Below, piece after piece: positions 36,404 to 37,191 of a DNA stretch of 37,191 bases. The DNA is from an uncultured Prochlorococcus sp. (lineage in GTDB: Bacteria; Cyanobacteriota; Cyanobacteriia; PCC-6307; Cyanobiaceae): NCBI GenBank assembly GCA_902520485.1, contig CABYNZ010000013.1, positions 1 to 37,191 of the forward strand, written 5' to 3'. The notes below the pieces were generated by a model. That model was not told the origin of the DNA. It did not search any database and saw only the letters and a program-made list of their open reading frames with translations. Position 1 is the first letter of the stretch, and each line of letters starts with the position of its first letter. Position numbers and translations under genes: made by a program.

Positions 36404-36850
36404 TTGCAATATTTTTCTAAGAAAAAACTTGTACTTCCAGAAGGTTATTTTGTTAACTCTTCTCAAATCCCATTAGCTAAAGAGGTTAACAAACTTTTAG
36501 CCTATTGTGGTTGTGAGACATTTCCAATAAAACCTCTTTCTGAGGCTATCCAAAAAAGTAATTTCTTTTTTACCATACAAAGTGAATTAAAAAATAAATT
36601 ATATGGCTTTGTAAGGGTTACTTCCGACAAGGGATTGAATGCTAACTTGTGGAATTTAAGTGCATTGCCAGGCAATTATCAGCAACTTTATTATTCAATA
36701 TTGCTTCAAGTTACTCTTGAGAAAATAAATAGAGAAATGCCTGGATGCAGTATTTCTGTTCAAGCTCCAGTATCTTCGTTTTTAAGTTTAGAGGAAAATG
36801 GATTCATACTAGATCCAAATGGAATAAGAGTAATGGGATATAGACTTTAA
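36404..36850 (+). CDS. small GNAT-like conserved protein (TTG start)
   Basis: The frame starts at TTG 36404, only 3 bases after the ppc stop, and gives 148 residues. The C-terminal half resembles an acetyltransferase fold: LYGFVRVTSDKGLNANLWNL (beta strands), QLYYSILLQVTLEKINREMP (helix), CSISVQAPVSSFLSLEENGF (strand and N-x-x-A-like turn), ending VMGYRL. The acetyl-CoA loop Q/R-x-x-G-x-G/A is not visible; the matching place reads LSALPGNYQQLYYS. It may therefore be a degenerate GNAT protein or a similar fold without that activity. Coupling to ppc is likely from spacing. The start is uncertain because no ATG lies nearby. Confidence 0.72.
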   Translation: MQYFSKKKLVLPEGYFVNSSQIPLAKEVNKLLAYCGCETFPIKPLSEAIQKSNFFFTIQSELKNKLYGFVRVTSDKGLNANLWNLSALPGNYQQLYYSILLQVTLEKINREMPGCSISVQAPVSSFLSLEENGFILDPNGIRVMGYRL

Positions 36851-36861
36851 AAATCATTTTA

Positions 36862-36935
36862 CGAGCATGGAGGGATTCGAACCCCCGACTCTCAGAACCG
36901 GAATCTGATGCTCTATCCAACTGAGCTACATGCCC
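36862..36935 (-). tRNA. tRNA-Arg (anticodon CCG, reads CGG)
   Basis: The 74-nt minus-strand sequence folds as a cloverleaf. The acceptor GGGCATG pairs with CATGCTC (one G-U). The D arm is AGCTCAGTTGGATAGAGC. The anticodon stem TCAGA/TCTGA closes the loop TTCCGGT, giving anticodon CCG. The T arm is GGGGG-TTCGAAT-CCCTC with one G-T pair. The discriminator is G, and CCA is not encoded. It lies between the GNAT-like gene and recF and is the second arginine tRNA in the window. Confidence 0.97.
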
Positions 36936-37012
36936 TTTAATTTTTCAATTTCTTTAAAGAAAATCTAAATATTTTAAACTTAGCTAATTTAATTAATGAA
37001 TGCACAAAAAAA

Positions 37013-37191
37013 ATTTTTTTAAATAAATTAAAAATTAAAAATTTTCGGAACCATAAAAGTTTTGAAATTGATTTAAAAGAGCAAAGAGCAATTGTTCTTG
37101 GCTGCAATGGTATTGGCAAGTCAAATTTACTTGAGTCGGTTGAATTTTTAAGTCAATTAAAATCTAATAGAGCACTAAGCGATAAAGATTT
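37013..37191 (+). CDS. recF: DNA replication and repair protein RecF, partial (5' end; unusual start)
   Basis: RecF is an SMC-like ATPase that helps load RecA at gaps. The visible frame reads FLNKLKIKNFRNHKSFEIDL, then the Walker A VLGCNGIGKSNLLESVEFL, and runs off the window edge. The in-frame codons back to the stop at 36938 contain no ATG, GTG or TTG. ATT at 37013 would place Met1 exactly where E. coli RecF (MSLTRLLIRDFRN) starts. The only nearby ATG, at 36996, is one frame off: it reads MNAQKKFF then stop across an A8T7 run. A -1 slip there (CAA AAA AAA) would join it to recF. The annotated start is therefore provisional; the identity is secure from the RecF N-terminus and P-loop. Confidence 0.85.
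   Translation, partial: MFLNKLKIKNFRNHKSFEIDLKEQRAIVLGCNGIGKSNLLESVEFLSQLKSNRALSDKD

Overview
The window looks like core chromosome of a marine picocyanobacterium, most likely a high-light Prochlorococcus marinus. The base composition is very AT-rich (about 30% GC by impression, not computed) and the genes are packed tightly. It encodes photosystem I subunits PsaC and PsaD, a cyanobacterial NDH-1 subunit (NdhS), the bilin genes ho1-pebA-pebB, a panC-cmk fusion, a cyanobacterial-type GshA and a cyanobacterial-length Icd. I see no insertion sequence, integrase, toxin-antitoxin pair, CRISPR array or rRNA. The species assignment is an inference from gene content and style.

Layout. 1-4945: fabF (cut by the window edge) and acpP run leftward and face psaC and glmS; rimM, ndhS and rnc follow. 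4971-5462: an RNA block with RNase P RNA (minus strand) and tRNA-Arg(CCU) diverging from a short AT-rich palindrome. 5541-8919: two small picocyanobacterial unknowns convergent with glycogen phosphorylase. 9052-15018: a CPA2 Na+/H+ antiporter, an alpha/beta hydrolase, an aldose-1-epimerase-like protein and a DUF1537 (four-carbon acid sugar kinase) protein on one strand, convergent with icd. 15197-17908: an unknown protein, then ho1-pebA-pebB. 17941-21091: a low-molecular-weight phosphatase, the panC-cmk fusion and purM. 21222-25238: mostly poorly characterised genes, with tRNA-Cys on the minus strand, an RNase D-like exonuclease and a probable cytochrome b6f heme-assembly factor (CCB2/CCB4-like). 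25254-30155: hemF, mrp, rodA and a degenerate histidine kinase translationally linked to rodA. 30260-36850: psaD, trpE-gshA (4-base overlap), ppc and a small GNAT-like protein. 36862-37191: tRNA-Arg(CCG), then the 5' end of recF, which has no in-frame ATG.

Functional links. Much of the window serves photosynthesis and tetrapyrrole metabolism (psaC, psaD, ndhS, hemF, ho1, pebA, pebB, probable ccb) and carbon, nitrogen and redox entry points (glgP, ppc, icd, glmS, trpE, gshA). RNA processing is clustered, with rnpB directly upstream of rnc.

I did not find an obviously new multi-gene system. The best leads are: recF starting at ATT or needing a -1 slip on an A8T7 tract; an Mrp ATPase lacking the CxxC cluster ligands; a histidine kinase without recognisable ATP-binding boxes; an RNase III with altered acidic residues; an orphan DUF1537 kinase beside a sugar epimerase; and a gene whose longest reading frame runs through the antisense strand of tRNA-Cys.
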